The notes: a model not told the origin generated them from the letters alone. A stretch of 64,000 nt of DNA from an uncultured Hyphomicrobiales bacterium (GCA_903878085.1 CAIRGJ010000046.1:175326-239325), one strand, 5' to 3'; counted from the first letter of the stretch, positions 52,612 through 62,132 are shown. Numbers and translations are program-made.

Positions 52612-53541
52612 ATGACCGAAAGCGCCGCCAGCACCGCCATCGTATTCTCCTGCGACCAGGCCTATTTTTTCCTGGCGCGCGGTCTTGTGCTGTCGCTGGC
52701 GGATTGTGGCTATCCGAACGCCGACAACAAAGTGGTGTTGATCGACATCGGCTGCGATGCCGAGGCGCTGGCCTGGATGAAAGACCGCGGCGTTACGATC
52801 GTGCCGTTCGATCCGGCGGTGCTGCCGCCGGCCGTGGCGGCGGTGATCACGCCGTCGCAACGCGCCATGGCGATGCGCCCCTGGCTGCCGCAACTGGTGC
52901 CGGGGTTCGAGCACATCATCTGGCTCGATTGCGATCTGTGGCTGCAGAATGGCGAAGTCATTCAGTACCTGCGGGCCGGCGCCAACGCCGCGCCGCTGGC
53001 GGTGACGCTGGCACCCGGCACTTCGCACTTCAATGCCCGCTTCTATACCGACATCGAAGCGCTCGTGGCCATGCAGCGCATCTGGTACGACAGTTGCTGC
53101 GAACCGGAACTGGCGCGCCAGATCGCGGCGACGCTGCATTACTCGAGCGCGGTGTTCGGCATGCGGCGCGCGAGCCCGGTCTGGGAGGCGTGGGGCGAGG
53201 AGGTGACACGGGTCTATCCGCTCATCGCCGCGCGCAACCGGCACATCGTGCATATGGCCGAATTGATCTCGATGAACATCGTTCTGTTCCGCACCATGCA
53301 GTTCGTCAGGCTGGACCCGCTCTACAACTTCCACTGCAATGGCGCCGGCGCGATGCGGCTGCCCGACGGCCGCGTGGTCACCAACATGCTGCTGCCGTTG
53401 CGCGATATCGGCGTCATTCACCTGGCCAATTGGTCCTTGCTGCGCGAGCGCTACGTCGAGACGCAACTGCTGTACCGCAACGGCGATTATCTCACCGACG
53501 CCGAAAAGGCCATGATCGCGCGACCGATGGCGGCCCGATGA
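52612..53541 (+). CDS. Glycosyltransferase, GT8-like
   Basis: A 309-residue protein of glycosyltransferase type. Residues 9-30 form the nucleotide-sugar fold start (AIVFSCDQAYFFLARGLVLS), and the metal-binding DxD is in HIIWLDCDLWLQNGEV. The C-terminal part (RDIGVIHLANWSLLRERYVE) has the histidine typical of retaining GT8 enzymes. The start has no strong ribosome site. The stop overlaps the next start (ATGA), so it is coupled to the DUF4422 gene. Likely role is in a surface polysaccharide with galactofuranose. Confidence 0.8.
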   Translation: MTESAASTAIVFSCDQAYFFLARGLVLSLADCGYPNADNKVVLIDIGCDAEALAWMKDRGVTIVPFDPAVLPPAVAAVITPSQRAMAMRPWLPQLVPGFEHIIWLDCDLWLQNGEVIQYLRAGANAAPLAVTLAPGTSHFNARFYTDIEALVAMQRIWYDSCCEPELARQIAATLHYSSAVFGMRRASPVWEAWGEEVTRVYPLIAARNRHIVHMAELISMNIVLFRTMQFVRLDPLYNFHCNGAGAMRLPDGRVVTNMLLPLRDIGVIHLANWSLLRERYVETQLLYRNGDYLTDAEKAMIARPMAAR

Positions 53542-54371
53542 CCATGCGCGCCACGATCTACACGCTGTATCATTACGTGCCGGAAACCTACGTCGCCAAC
53601 GCTTTGTACAAGCCGATGGTGCTGGGCCACAGCGCCGGCGCCCATCCGGCGCTGTTGTCGGACGACAGCGGCGACAACATTTCGCAAGAGGAAAGCCACT
53701 GCGAAATGCGCGGCCAATACTGGGTGTGGAAGAACGCGCTGGCGGACTGCGACTATGTCGGCTTCCAGCACTACCGGCGCTGGCTGTTCTTCGATCAGAT
53801 GCCGTCGGCGTCGCTGCCCCCGATCTTCCTGCAGATCCGCCGCATCTATCTGTCCGACCCGCACGCCAACGATCTCGGCGCCGACGCTGCCGCGTTCAAT
53901 ATCTACACCGACGCGGCGCAAGCCCATAGCGAAGCCGATCTCAACGCGATCCGCGACACCATCGGCCGCTACGACATCGTCACCGTGCGGCCGTGGAAAT
54001 TCCACGTCGCCGATCAATACAAAAGCCTGCATGTCCCGGAAGACTGGGACACGCTGATGCAGGTACTCGCCAAGCACTCCTATTTCCGTTCCAGGCCCAA
54101 TCTTCTGAACCCCGATCTGCAGGCCTTCTACGGCTGCAACATGTACGTCATGCGCGCGGAAGAATTCGCCGCCTATATGGCGTTCTGGCACGAGACCATT
54201 CAGGAGTTCGCCCATCTGGTGAAGCCACACGCCGACGCCTATCAGTCGCGGCTTTACGGCTTCCTGTCCGAGCGCATCTTCACGCTGTATTTGTATCAGC
54301 AGCGGATGGAGCGGCCGAACTTGCGCGTGCTCGAAGTGCCGAAAATCGTCGGCCCGCAGCAGCTCGCCTAG
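53538..54371 (+). CDS. DUF4422 (glycosyltransferase-associated) protein
   Basis: A 277-residue protein matching DUF4422: the diagnostic pair is SHCEMRGQYWVWKNALADCD and YVGFQHYRRWLFFD, followed by YDIVTVRPWKFHVADQYKS. DUF4422 proteins occur in capsule and exopolysaccharide gene clusters, often beside glf, and are thought to be glycosyltransferases. It overlaps the GT8-like gene by four bases and the convergent glf gene by four bases. Confidence 0.85.
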   Translation: MTMRATIYTLYHYVPETYVANALYKPMVLGHSAGAHPALLSDDSGDNISQEESHCEMRGQYWVWKNALADCDYVGFQHYRRWLFFDQMPSASLPPIFLQIRRIYLSDPHANDLGADAAAFNIYTDAAQAHSEADLNAIRDTIGRYDIVTVRPWKFHVADQYKSLHVPEDWDTLMQVLAKHSYFRSRPNLLNPDLQAFYGCNMYVMRAEEFAAYMAFWHETIQEFAHLVKPHADAYQSRLYGFLSERIFTLYLYQQRMERPNLRVLEVPKIVGPQQLA

Positions 54372-55450
54372 CGCGCCTCGTCGATCAACCGCTGCGCCAG
54401 CACCTGGGCGCGGCCGATGGCCTGATCCATATCGTAATAGCAATATTCGCCGAGCCGGCCGCAGATCAGCAGATTGGGAATGGCCCGCGCCTGTTCGGCG
54501 TAAGCGGCATAGAGCCTGGCGTTGGCGTCGTCGGGGAAGGGGTACTCGTATTCATTGGGATCGTCCGGCGTCACTGTGGTTTCGCGCGTCAGCAGCGTGC
54601 CGCCGATGGCGTTGCGCTGCTCCGGCGCGATCAGGTGCTTCCACTCGATGGTGCGGATGTGCGGCCCGTTGGCGGCGGCCGGATTGTTGACCTGGATGCA
54701 GGGCTGATACCAGTCGATGTCGGGCAGGTACTGGTGCTCGCGGCGCTGGCCACGATATTTCAGCTTGCCGTGGGCGAAGCCGAAATATTCGTCGATCGGC
54801 CCGGTAAAGACGACGGTGCGCGCGGAAAATTCGCCGCGGCGTTTGAGATAATCGCAATCGACGATGATGCGGATGCCGTCGAGCAGCTTGCTCATGAAGG
54901 CGCTGTAGCCGCCCTCCGGCAAACCTTGAAAGCGATGCCGCATCAGCCGCGGCTCGTCGTCTTCGCGGACGTCGAAACGTTTGGCGAGGCTGGCCGACAG
55001 CGCCGTGGCCGGCACGCCCCATTGCTTCTCGCTATAGCCCTTGACGAATTTTTCGTAGACCACGCGCGGCATCATCGCCAGCGAGGCTTCCTCGAAATTA
55101 TCGACAACGCCGGCAGGCGAGGGCGCCCAGTCCCTGGCGGCGCGGCGGATATAGCTCGCGGCGATCGGCCAGTTCTCGAGCCGGCCGTCGACCAGAGATT
55201 TAAGCGCCGCCTCGAACGGCCGGAACCGCGCGAAGCGATGGACGTAGTCCCACAGCTTCTCGCTGTTGGTGCGAAAGTAATGCGGACCGTAGGTGTGAAA
55301 GGCGATGCCGCTGGCGTGGGTCTGTTCGTGGACATTGCCGCCGGCATGCGACCGCCGTTCGACGACCGTCACGGCATGTCCCGCATCGCTCAGCGCCCGC
55401 GCGATTACCGCTCCAGTCAAACCGGAGCCGACGATGAGGTAGTCGTCCAT
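54368..55450 (-). CDS. glf: UDP-galactopyranose mutase
   Basis: Flavoenzyme that converts UDP-galactopyranose to UDP-galactofuranose for surface glycans. The 360-residue length and domain plan fit. The FAD-binding motif is YLIVGSGLTGAVIARALSDA with ERRSHAGGN; the family region AFHTYGPHYFRTNSEKLWDY and the C-terminal ICGRLGEYCYYDMDQAIGRA are clear. It is convergent with the DUF4422 gene and divergent from serC. Together with the two glycosyltransferase-like genes it suggests a galactofuranose-containing polymer. Confidence 0.95.
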   Translation of the reverse strand: MDDYLIVGSGLTGAVIARALSDAGHAVTVVERRSHAGGNVHEQTHASGIAFHTYGPHYFRTNSEKLWDYVHRFARFRPFEAALKSLVDGRLENWPIAASYIRRAARDWAPSPAGVVDNFEEASLAMMPRVVYEKFVKGYSEKQWGVPATALSASLAKRFDVREDDEPRLMRHRFQGLPEGGYSAFMSKLLDGIRIIVDCDYLKRRGEFSARTVVFTGPIDEYFGFAHGKLKYRGQRREHQYLPDIDWYQPCIQVNNPAAANGPHIRTIEWKHLIAPEQRNAIGGTLLTRETTVTPDDPNEYEYPFPDDANARLYAAYAEQARAIPNLLICGRLGEYCYYDMDQAIGRAQVLAQRLIDEAR

Positions 55451-55512
55451 TGATTCTTTATAGCGAAGGCTCAGCCCGAATTCATGGGAACCGGCGTATT
55501 TTGCACCGGATA

Positions 55513-55646
55513 GCCGCAGATTACCGTCTGCGGCGCCTCATCCCTTTTTCCACCATCGCCGCAGTTGACCGCGGAGGCTTACAGGTCTATCTCCGCCAGT
55601 GGGACACCTCTCCCCAACGAGAGGCTTTCTATCTGGAAGGATAGAC
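55513..55646 (+). ncRNA. Structured serC leader (candidate serC RNA motif)
   Basis: Three hairpins stand in series before serC: GCCGCAGA-TTACCG-TCTGCGGC (55513-55534), then an imperfect GGAG/CTCC stem around 55577-55597, then CCTCTC-CCCAAC-GAGAGG (55608-55625), followed by the GGAAGGA ribosome site. A conserved serC leader motif is known in Rhizobiales; position and multi-hairpin plan agree, but alignment to the Rfam model was not possible. Confidence 0.5.
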
Positions 55647-55647
55647 T

Positions 55648-56820
55648 ATGACAGCAGTAAAGCCCGGCGTGCGGCCGGCCATTCCGCACTTTTCGTCCGG
55701 CCCCTGCGCCAAGCGCCCCGGCTGGTCCCTCCAAGCCCTCACTGACGCGGCCCTCGGCCGCTCCCATCGCGCCAAGATCGGCAAGGCGAAGCTCAAGCGC
55801 GCCATCGATCTGACCGGCGAAATCCTCGGCGTACCCGCGGGCTATCGCATCGGCATCGTGCCGGCCTCCGATACTGGCGCGGTCGAAATGGCGCTGTGGT
55901 CACTGCTCGGCGCACGGCCCGTCACCATGCTGACCTGGGAATCCTTCGGCGAAGGCTGGGTCACCGACGTCGAAAAACAATTGAAGCTGAAGGACGTCAC
56001 GGTGCTCAAGGCGCCGTACGGCGAGTTGCCCGATCTGTCCAAGGTCGATTTCAAAACCGACGTGGTGTTCACCTGGAACGGCACCACCTCCGGCGTGCGC
56101 GTGCCGAACGGCGACTGGATCGCCGCGGACCGCGAAGGCCTGACCATCTGCGATGCAACGTCCGCGGCCTTCGCGCAGAAGCTCGACTGGCCCAAGCTCG
56201 ATGTCGTTACCTTCTCCTGGCAGAAGGCGCTGGGCGGCGAGGGCGCGCACGGCATGCTGATCCTTTCGCCGCGCGCGGTGGCGCGGCTGGAAAGCTACAA
56301 GCCGGCCTGGCCGCTGCCCAAGATCTTCCGCATGACCAAAGGCGGCAAGCTCAACGAAGGCATCTTCACCGGCGAGACCATCAACACGCCGTCGATGCTC
56401 TGCGTCGAGGATTATCTCGACACCTTGAACTGGGCGAAATCGATCGGCGGTCTCAACACGCTGGTGGCGCGCGCCGACGCCAACACCAAGGTGCTGGCCG
56501 ATTGGGTGGCGACAACGCCCTGGGTCGATTTCCTCGCCACCAAGGCCGAGACTCGCTCCAACACCTCGGTGTGCCTCAAGGTCGTCGATCCTGCGATCAC
56601 CTCGCTGCCCGCCGACGCGCAGGCGGCCTTTGCCAAGACGCTCGCCGGCCTGATTGAGAAGGAAGGCGCCGCCTACGACATCGCTTATTACCGCGACGCG
56701 CCGCCGGGTCTGCGCATTTGGTGCGGCGCCACGGCGGAAACCGCCGATGTCCAGGCGCTGACGCCTTGGCTCGACTGGGCGTTCGCGGAAGCCAAAGCTG
56801 CGCTGCCGAAGGCAGCGTAA
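55648..56820 (+). CDS. serC: Phosphoserine aminotransferase
   Basis: PLP enzyme converting 3-phosphohydroxypyruvate and glutamate to phosphoserine, second step of serine synthesis. The 390-residue protein begins with [19 protein letters not shown]; the PLP-lysine is in [18 protein letters not shown]; the alphaproteobacterial-type SerC pattern ([20 protein letters not shown]) is present. GGAAGGA precedes the ATG. It leads the serC-serA operon, with a 9-bp hairpin between the two genes. Confidence 0.96.
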   Translation: MTAVKPGVRPAIPHFSSGPCAKRPGWSLQALTDAALGRSHRAKIGKAKLKRAIDLTGEILGVPAGYRIGIVPASDTGAVEMALWSLLGARPVTMLTWESFGEGWVTDVEKQLKLKDVTVLKAPYGELPDLSKVDFKTDVVFTWNGTTSGVRVPNGDWIAADREGLTICDATSAAFAQKLDWPKLDVVTFSWQKALGGEGAHGMLILSPRAVARLESYKPAWPLPKIFRMTKGGKLNEGIFTGETINTPSMLCVEDYLDTLNWAKSIGGLNTLVARADANTKVLADWVATTPWVDFLATKAETRSNTSVCLKVVDPAITSLPADAQAAFAKTLAGLIEKEGAAYDIAYYRDAPPGLRIWCGATAETADVQALTPWLDWAFAEAKAALPKAA

Positions 56821-56831
56821 CCGGCACCTTC

Positions 56832-56853
56832 GCGCCCCGCATAAGCGGGGCGC
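56832..56853. terminator. 9-bp stem hairpin between serC and serA
   Basis: GCGCCCCGC-ATAA-GCGGGGCGC. It starts 12 bases after the serC stop. There is no T-run; serA follows 42 bases later, so it probably attenuates or stabilises rather than ends the transcript. Confidence 0.5.
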
Positions 56854-56895
56854 CTCTCAACCAATTGAGCTTCTCAACTCATCCGGAACACCATC

Positions 56896-58485
56896 ATGGC
56901 CGCTCCCCGCGTTCTCATCTCCGACGCTTTGTCGGATGCCGCCGTTCAGATCTTTAAGGACCGCGGCATCGACGTCGATTTCCAGCCGAACCTTGGCAAG
57001 GACAAGGAAAAGCTCGCCGCCATCATTGGCGATTACGACGGCCTGGCAATTCGCTCCGCCACCAAGGCGACCGCCAAGATTCTCGAGAAGGCCACCCGGC
57101 TCAAGGTGATCGGCCGCGCCGGCATCGGCGTCGACAATGTCGAAATCCCGGCGGCGACCGCGCGCGGCATCATCGTGATGAACACGCCGTTCGGCAATTC
57201 GATTACCACGGCGGAACATGCAATCACCTTGATGTTGGCGCTGGCGCGTGAAATTCCGCAGGCCGATGCATCGACCCAGGCCGGCAAGTGGGAGAAGAAC
57301 CGCTTCATGGGCGTCGAAATCACCGCCAAGACGCTCGGCGTTATCGGCTGCGGCAATATCGGTTCGATCGTCGCTGATCGCGCGCTTGGTTTGCGCATGA
57401 AGGTCGTGGCCTTCGATCCGTTCCTGTCGCCGGAGCGCGCCAAGGATATCGGCGTCGAGAAGGTCGAGCTCGACGAGCTGTTCAAGCGCGCCGACTTCGT
57501 TACGCTGCACACGCCGCTCACCGACAAGACCCGCAACATCATCGACGCCGCGGCCATCGCGAAAATGAAGAAGGGCGTGCGCATCATCAATTGCGCGCGT
57601 GGCGGTCTGGTCGACGAGCAGGCGCTGGTCGACGCGCTGAACTCCAAGCATGTTGCCGGCGCTGCCTTCGACGTGTTCGTCGAAGAGCCGGCGACCAAGA
57701 ACGTGCTGTTCGGCCATCCCAATGTGATCTGCACGCCGCATCTCGGCGCGTCGACATCGGAAGCGCAGGAGAATGTCGCCTTGCAGGTCGCCGAGCAGAT
57801 GTCGGATTATCTTCTGACCGGCGCCATCTCCAACGCCATCAACTTTCCGTCGATCTCCGCCGAAGAAGCGCCCAAGCTCAAGCCTTTCGTCGCGCTCGCC
57901 GAGAAGCTTGGCTCCTTCGCCGGGCAGCTCACCGAATCCGGCATCAGCAAGGTGACGATCACCTATGAAGGCCAGGTCGCCGAGATGAAGATCAAGGCGC
58001 TGACCTCGGCCGCTTTGACCGGCCTGCTGCGGCCGATGCTGGGCGATGTCAATTTCGTCTCGGCGCCGGTGCTGGCCAAGGAGCGCGGCGTCATCGTCGA
58101 GGAAACGACGCGCGAAATGTCCGGCGATTACGACAGCCTGATCACCGTGACGGTGGTCACCGAGAGCCAGACGCGCTCGGTGTCCGGCACGGTGTTCGCC
58201 GACGGCCGCCCGCGCATCGTCAACATCAAGGGTATCCGCATGGACGCCGAGTTTGGTCCATCGATGATCTACATCACCAATCTCGACAAGCCGGGCTTCA
58301 TCGGCCGCTTCTCGTCGACCTTGGGCGAGGCCGGCATCAACATCGCCACCTTCCACGTCGGCCGCGAAGCGCCTGGCGGTTTCGCCGTGGCGCTGATCGA
58401 GATCGACGGCGAACTGCCCGATGCGGTGCTGGCCAAAGTCCGCGCCCTGCCGCAGGTGCAGTCGGCCAAGCCGCTGCATTTCTAG
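56896..58485 (+). CDS. serA: D-3-phosphoglycerate dehydrogenase
   Basis: First enzyme of serine synthesis, 529 residues, the long (type I) form with ACT domain. NAD binding is LGVIGCGNIGSIVADRALG; catalytic residues lie in INCARGGLVDEQAL, FDVFVEEP and CTPHLGASTSEAQ. The intervening domain spans roughly 320-450 and the C-terminal ACT domain (FIGRFSSTLGEAGINIATFH) would be the serine-feedback site. It follows serC in the standard order for this bacterial group. Confidence 0.97.
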   Translation: MAAPRVLISDALSDAAVQIFKDRGIDVDFQPNLGKDKEKLAAIIGDYDGLAIRSATKATAKILEKATRLKVIGRAGIGVDNVEIPAATARGIIVMNTPFGNSITTAEHAITLMLALAREIPQADASTQAGKWEKNRFMGVEITAKTLGVIGCGNIGSIVADRALGLRMKVVAFDPFLSPERAKDIGVEKVELDELFKRADFVTLHTPLTDKTRNIIDAAAIAKMKKGVRIINCARGGLVDEQALVDALNSKHVAGAAFDVFVEEPATKNVLFGHPNVICTPHLGASTSEAQENVALQVAEQMSDYLLTGAISNAINFPSISAEEAPKLKPFVALAEKLGSFAGQLTESGISKVTITYEGQVAEMKIKALTSAALTGLLRPMLGDVNFVSAPVLAKERGVIVEETTREMSGDYDSLITVTVVTESQTRSVSGTVFADGRPRIVNIKGIRMDAEFGPSMIYITNLDKPGFIGRFSSTLGEAGINIATFHVGREAPGGFAVALIEIDGELPDAVLAKVRALPQVQSAKPLHF

Positions 58486-58553
58486 AAAGCGCGGCTGCAA
58501 CGGCGCTCGGGATAGGCTATATTGGACGGTAGCACTTAGGACGGAGCGAGCCT

Positions 58554-58784
58554 TTGGCCAAACCGATCATCGTCCATGCCGATTGGGATCCAGAAGCGGC
58601 GGTTTGGGTTGCGACCACTCAAGATCTGCGCGGTCTGGTGACGGAAGCCGATTCGATCGAAGCCCTGCGGGCCAAATTGCCCGGCATGATCCTCGATCTG
58701 CTTGAGGCGGGCGGCGTTTCCGACCTGCCGGTTTCGATCGAGATCGTCGCGCGCGCCAGCGATCGGCTGACGGCGGCTGAATAG
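58554..58784 (+). CDS. HicB-like antitoxin (DUF1902 family)
   Basis: A 76-residue protein with the HicB-type partial RNase-H-like fold: PIIVHADWDPEAAVWVATTQ then RGLVTEADSIEALRAKLPGM. It lacks the C-terminal DNA-binding helix of long HicB proteins, as DUF1902 members do. The start is TTG with GGAGCGAG upstream. It is followed two bases later by a HicA-like gene; the antitoxin-first order is the reverse of classical hicAB. Confidence 0.8.
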   Translation: MAKPIIVHADWDPEAAVWVATTQDLRGLVTEADSIEALRAKLPGMILDLLEAGGVSDLPVSIEIVARASDRLTAAE

Positions 58785-58786
58785 CG

Positions 58787-58981
58787 ATGGCCGACTACTA
58801 CCGCGACGTCGTTCGGCTGTTGCGGGAGGCGGGCTTCGAATTCAAGCGGCAGGGGCGCGGCGACCACGAAATCTGGTCGAATCCAACGACCAATGTGACC
58901 GTTGTCGTCGACCGGAAATTGCGGTCGCGATTTACCGCTAATGGGATTCTCAAGGAGGCTGGGCTTCCGAAATCCCTCTAA
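58787..58981 (+). CDS. HicA-like mRNA interferase toxin
   Basis: A 64-residue dsRBD-fold toxin: [20 protein letters not shown] followed by HEIWSNP; the catalytic histidine is in GDHEIW, and [14 protein letters not shown] is the usual C-terminal stretch. It sits between serA and purA, both conserved housekeeping genes, which suggests insertion into an old operon region. Two bases after the antitoxin stop. Confidence 0.82.
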   Translation: MADYYRDVVRLLREAGFEFKRQGRGDHEIWSNPTTNVTVVVDRKLRSRFTANGILKEAGLPKSL

Positions 58982-59172
58982 GGCCGCTGCGGACGCCGCG
59001 GTCCGACTGGCCGCAAGTAATATCCCTTCAATATCAACTCTTTGGCCCGGCCAGCGGTGGCGTTTTCAGCCCCCGTTTGCCTTGCCTCCGCGCCTTGCAT
59101 CCTTTATCCGAAGGTGGACCTGCCCGGACCCCCGGCGCCAGTGTCCGTAAACTGGCGCAGGAACAAGTCGTT

Positions 59173-60459
59173 ATGGCGAATGTCGTGGTGGTCGGGTCGC
59201 AGTGGGGCGACGAGGGCAAAGGCAAGATCGTCGACTGGCTGTCCGAGCAGGCCGATATCGTCGTCCGCTTCCAGGGCGGCCATAATGCCGGCCACACGCT
59301 GGTGATCGACGGCAAGACCTACAAATTATCGCTGCTGCCGTCCGGCGTGGTGCGCGGCGGTAAATTGTCGGTGATCGGCAATGGCGTCGTCATCGACCCG
59401 CAGGCGCTGCTCAACGAAATCGCCACGCTCGAGAAGCAGGGCGTCGCGGTGACGCCGGACAACCTGCGCATCGCCGAGAACGCCGTGCTCATTCTGCCGC
59501 TGCATCAGGAGCTCGACGCCATCCGCGAATCCGGCACCACGAAGATCGGCACCACCAAGCGCGGCATCGGTCCGGCTTACGAAGACAAAGTCGGCCGCCG
59601 CGCCATTCGTTTCATGGACCTCGCCGATCTGCCGGCGTTGCCGGCCAAGATCGAGCGGCTGCTGGCGCATCACAATGCGCTCCGCCGCGGCATGAACCTT
59701 GCCGAACTCGACGGCAAAGGGATCTATCAATATCTCGCCGCGGTGGCGCCGAAAGTTCTGCCTTACATGGACTCGGTGTGGCTGCTGCTCGACGGCAAGA
59801 AGCGCGAGGGCAAGCGCATTCTGTTCGAAGGCGCGCAAGGCGCGCTGCTCGACATCGACCACGGCACTTATCCGTATGTCACCTCGTCGAACACGGTGGC
59901 CGCGCAGGCGGCGACCGGCTCCGGCATGGGCCCGAACGCGATCGGTTACGTGCTCGGCATCTGCAAGGCCTACACCACGCGGGTCGGCGAGGGGCCGTTC
60001 CCGACCGAGCAGATCAACGACATCGGCAAGACGCTCGGCGAGCGCGGCCGCGAATTCGGCACCGTCACCGGGCGGCCGCGCCGCTGCGGCTGGTTCGACG
60101 CCGTGCTGGTGCGCCAGACCGTGCGGACCAGCGGCATTTCCGGGCTGGCTTTGACAAAGCTCGACATTCTTGACGGCTTCGACGAGATTCAGGTCTGCAC
60201 CGGCTACAAACTGGACGGCCGCGCCATCGACTATCTGCCGGCCGGCGAACTGGCCCAGGCCCGCGTCGAGCCGGTCTATGAGACCATTGCCGGCTGGAAA
60301 GAGCCCACAGCGCGGGCCCGATCCTGGGCGCAATTGCCGGCGCAGGCGATAAAATACGTGCGGCGAATCGAAGAACTGGTGGGCTGTCCGGTGGCTTTGC
60401 TCTCGACCAGCCCGGAGCGCGAAGACACGATCCTGATGACCAATCCGTTCGAGACCTGA
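59173..60459 (+). CDS. purA: Adenylosuccinate synthetase
   Basis: GTP-dependent ligation of IMP and aspartate in AMP synthesis. The 428-residue protein begins [20 protein letters not shown], with the catalytic aspartate and P-loop-like [36 protein letters not shown] and [18 protein letters not shown] are all standard. The frame is open 32 codons upstream, but the chosen ATG is the universal start of this enzyme. It follows the hicBA-like pair in the same direction. Confidence 0.97.
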   Translation: MANVVVVGSQWGDEGKGKIVDWLSEQADIVVRFQGGHNAGHTLVIDGKTYKLSLLPSGVVRGGKLSVIGNGVVIDPQALLNEIATLEKQGVAVTPDNLRIAENAVLILPLHQELDAIRESGTTKIGTTKRGIGPAYEDKVGRRAIRFMDLADLPALPAKIERLLAHHNALRRGMNLAELDGKGIYQYLAAVAPKVLPYMDSVWLLLDGKKREGKRILFEGAQGALLDIDHGTYPYVTSSNTVAAQAATGSGMGPNAIGYVLGICKAYTTRVGEGPFPTEQINDIGKTLGERGREFGTVTGRPRRCGWFDAVLVRQTVRTSGISGLALTKLDILDGFDEIQVCTGYKLDGRAIDYLPAGELAQARVEPVYETIAGWKEPTARARSWAQLPAQAIKYVRRIEELVGCPVALLSTSPEREDTILMTNPFET

Positions 60460-60478
60460 TGGGTATAGAAGACAAGTA

Positions 60479-61993
60479 ATGGCTGACTATTATCCCCTGA
60501 TTGCCCGCGCCGTCGGCGGTCTCGAGAAGAACACCGGCGAGAACCGCCGTGCTCTGTACGAGCGCGCGCGCACCGCGCTGGTCAATCAGCTGCGCGGCGT
60601 CGATCCGCCGCTCGAGGAATCCGACATCACGCGCGAGCGCCTGGCGCTGGAAGACTCGATCCGCAAGGTCGAGCTGGAAGCCTCGAAACGCACCCGCTCC
60701 GATGCGGCCGAAGCCGAAGAGCCGCGGCAGTCGCTGCGCGATCAGGGCCTGCGCGATTTCCGCGGCAGCGTCACCGAGGCGCAAGGGCTCGGCGACGCCA
60801 CGGCCGAAGCCAACCGTTCCGCGCACGCCGCCTACGACGCGGTGCCGGGCGATCGCGAATCTTTCGACAGCAGACCGCCAGCTGCGGGCCAGGCGGCGGC
60901 GCAAGAATCGTCCCAAGAATCGTCCCGAGAATCGTCCCAAGAGCCGGCTCACGAGCCGGCGCGCGAGCCGACGCCCTACGTTGCGTCTTACGTCGCGCTG
61001 CCTGATGCCTTCAACGTCGAGCCGCTGACGCCAGACGAGGGGCCGGATGTCGAGCCGGTCGTCGAGCCCGAATCCGAATTCCCCGACAACCACGCCCGTG
61101 GACGGGTCGGCGAGTCGGCGCATGAATTGCACGCCGACGAGGTACGGCCGCAAGTGGGATGGCAGCCGCCGCCGCCGGGAGCGCCGCACGAAGACGAACA
61201 CGACGCCTATACGCGGCCGCCGCGCGACTGGAGCCGCGTCGTCAAGATCGTGCTGCTGCTATTGGTGGTCGGCGGCGTCGCCGCGGCCGGCTATTGGCAG
61301 CGCAACACCGTCATGTCGATGGTGGCGAACTTCCGCAGCGCGGCGCCGGCAACGAAGCCGCAGGAAACCGCGCAGCCCGCCGCCCGCCCGAAGATCGCCG
61401 ACCGCGTCGGCGGCGACACCGCGCCCAGCAACGCCAATGCGCCGGCGGCGTCGGTCGCGCAGAAGGTCGTGCTCTACGACGAAGACGCCAACGATCCGCA
61501 GGGCAAACGTTATGTCGGCTCGGCGCTGTGGCGCACCGAAACCGTGTCGCCCGGCCCGGGCCTTGCGCCTGAGCTGGCAATCCGCGCCGACGTCGAGATC
61601 CCTGAGCGCCGCTTGCGCATGACCTGGTCGCTCCGCCGCAACACGGACAAGGCGCTGCCGGCCAGCCACACCATCGAGATCATGTTCACGCTTGGCGCCG
61701 ATTTCCCCGAAGGCGGCATCGGCAACGTGCCCGGCGTGCTGATGAAGCAGAACGAGCAGGCGCGCGGCTCGCCGCTTGCCGGCCTCGCGGTCAAGGTGAC
61801 CAACGGCTATTTTCTGATCGGCCTGTCGGCGGTCGATGTCGACGTTCAGCGCAACATTCAATTGCTCAAGGAGCGCGACTGGTTCGACCTTCCGGTGGTC
61901 TACACCAGCGGCAAGCGCGCCATCCTCGCCATCGAGAAGGGCACGCCCGGCGCCCGCGCCTTCGAGGAAGCCTTCAGGGCGTGGGGGCAATAA
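60479..61993 (+). CDS. Hypothetical single-pass membrane protein with acidic repeat tract
   Basis: A 504-residue protein, 20 bases after purA. The N-terminal 80 residues (ADYYPLIARAVGGLEKNTGE then NRRALYERARTALVNQLRGV) form a helical domain common in this bacterial group; then a long acidic, disordered stretch with six four-residue repeats (QESS, RESS, QEPA, HEPA, REPT); then a transmembrane helix near residue 260 (VVKIVLLLLVVGGVAAAGYW); then a C-terminal beta-rich domain of about 170 residues (LYDEDANDPQGKRYVGSALW). I do not recognise the function. The gene order purA then this protein recurs in Bradyrhizobium-like genomes, from general recollection. Confidence 0.82.
   Translation: MADYYPLIARAVGGLEKNTGENRRALYERARTALVNQLRGVDPPLEESDITRERLALEDSIRKVELEASKRTRSDAAEAEEPRQSLRDQGLRDFRGSVTEAQGLGDATAEANRSAHAAYDAVPGDRESFDSRPPAAGQAAAQESSQESSRESSQEPAHEPAREPTPYVASYVALPDAFNVEPLTPDEGPDVEPVVEPESEFPDNHARGRVGESAHELHADEVRPQVGWQPPPPGAPHEDEHDAYTRPPRDWSRVVKIVLLLLVVGGVAAAGYWQRNTVMSMVANFRSAAPATKPQETAQPAARPKIADRVGGDTAPSNANAPAASVAQKVVLYDEDANDPQGKRYVGSALWRTETVSPGPGLAPELAIRADVEIPERRLRMTWSLRRNTDKALPASHTIEIMFTLGADFPEGGIGNVPGVLMKQNEQARGSPLAGLAVKVTNGYFLIGLSAVDVDVQRNIQLLKERDWFDLPVVYTSGKRAILAIEKGTPGARAFEEAFRAWGQ
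60902..60973 (+). repeat. 12-bp tandem repeat, six degenerate copies, in frame
   Basis: Units are CAAGAATCGTCC (twice), CGAGAATCGTCC, CAAGAGCCGGCT, CACGAGCCGGCG and CGCGAGCCGACG. They encode QESS-QESS-RESS-QEPA-HEPA-REPT. The first three are nearly identical and the rest decayed. Confidence 0.85.
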
Positions 61994-62083
61994 GTTTCTG
62001 GGACCACGAGGGCGCGGACTCATAAACAGGCCGCCTAATATGCGCTACTGGCGGTAAAGCGGGCATGACGCGGACGTATTGCA

Positions 62084-62111
62084 ATGTCCGCTTATGACCC
62101 GAAGCGGACAT
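62084..62111. repeat. Palindrome ATGTCCGCTT/AAGCGGACAT
   Basis: Perfect 10-bp arms around ATGACCCG. Related arms recur at 63201-63228 and 63245-63296, on the other side of two lower-GC genes. Confidence 0.75.
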
Positions 62112-62132
62112 ATTCAACATTGTTGGATGCAA

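Noticed and set aside
52509..53540. Upstream part of a 620-codon plus-strand frame leading into the DUF4422 gene
   Set aside because: Shadow of the GT8-like gene; the DUF4422 gene has its own ATG overlapping the previous stop.
55450..55644. A 64-codon plus-strand frame upstream of serC
   Set aside because: No ribosome site and it covers the hairpins of the leader; RNA structure is the better explanation.
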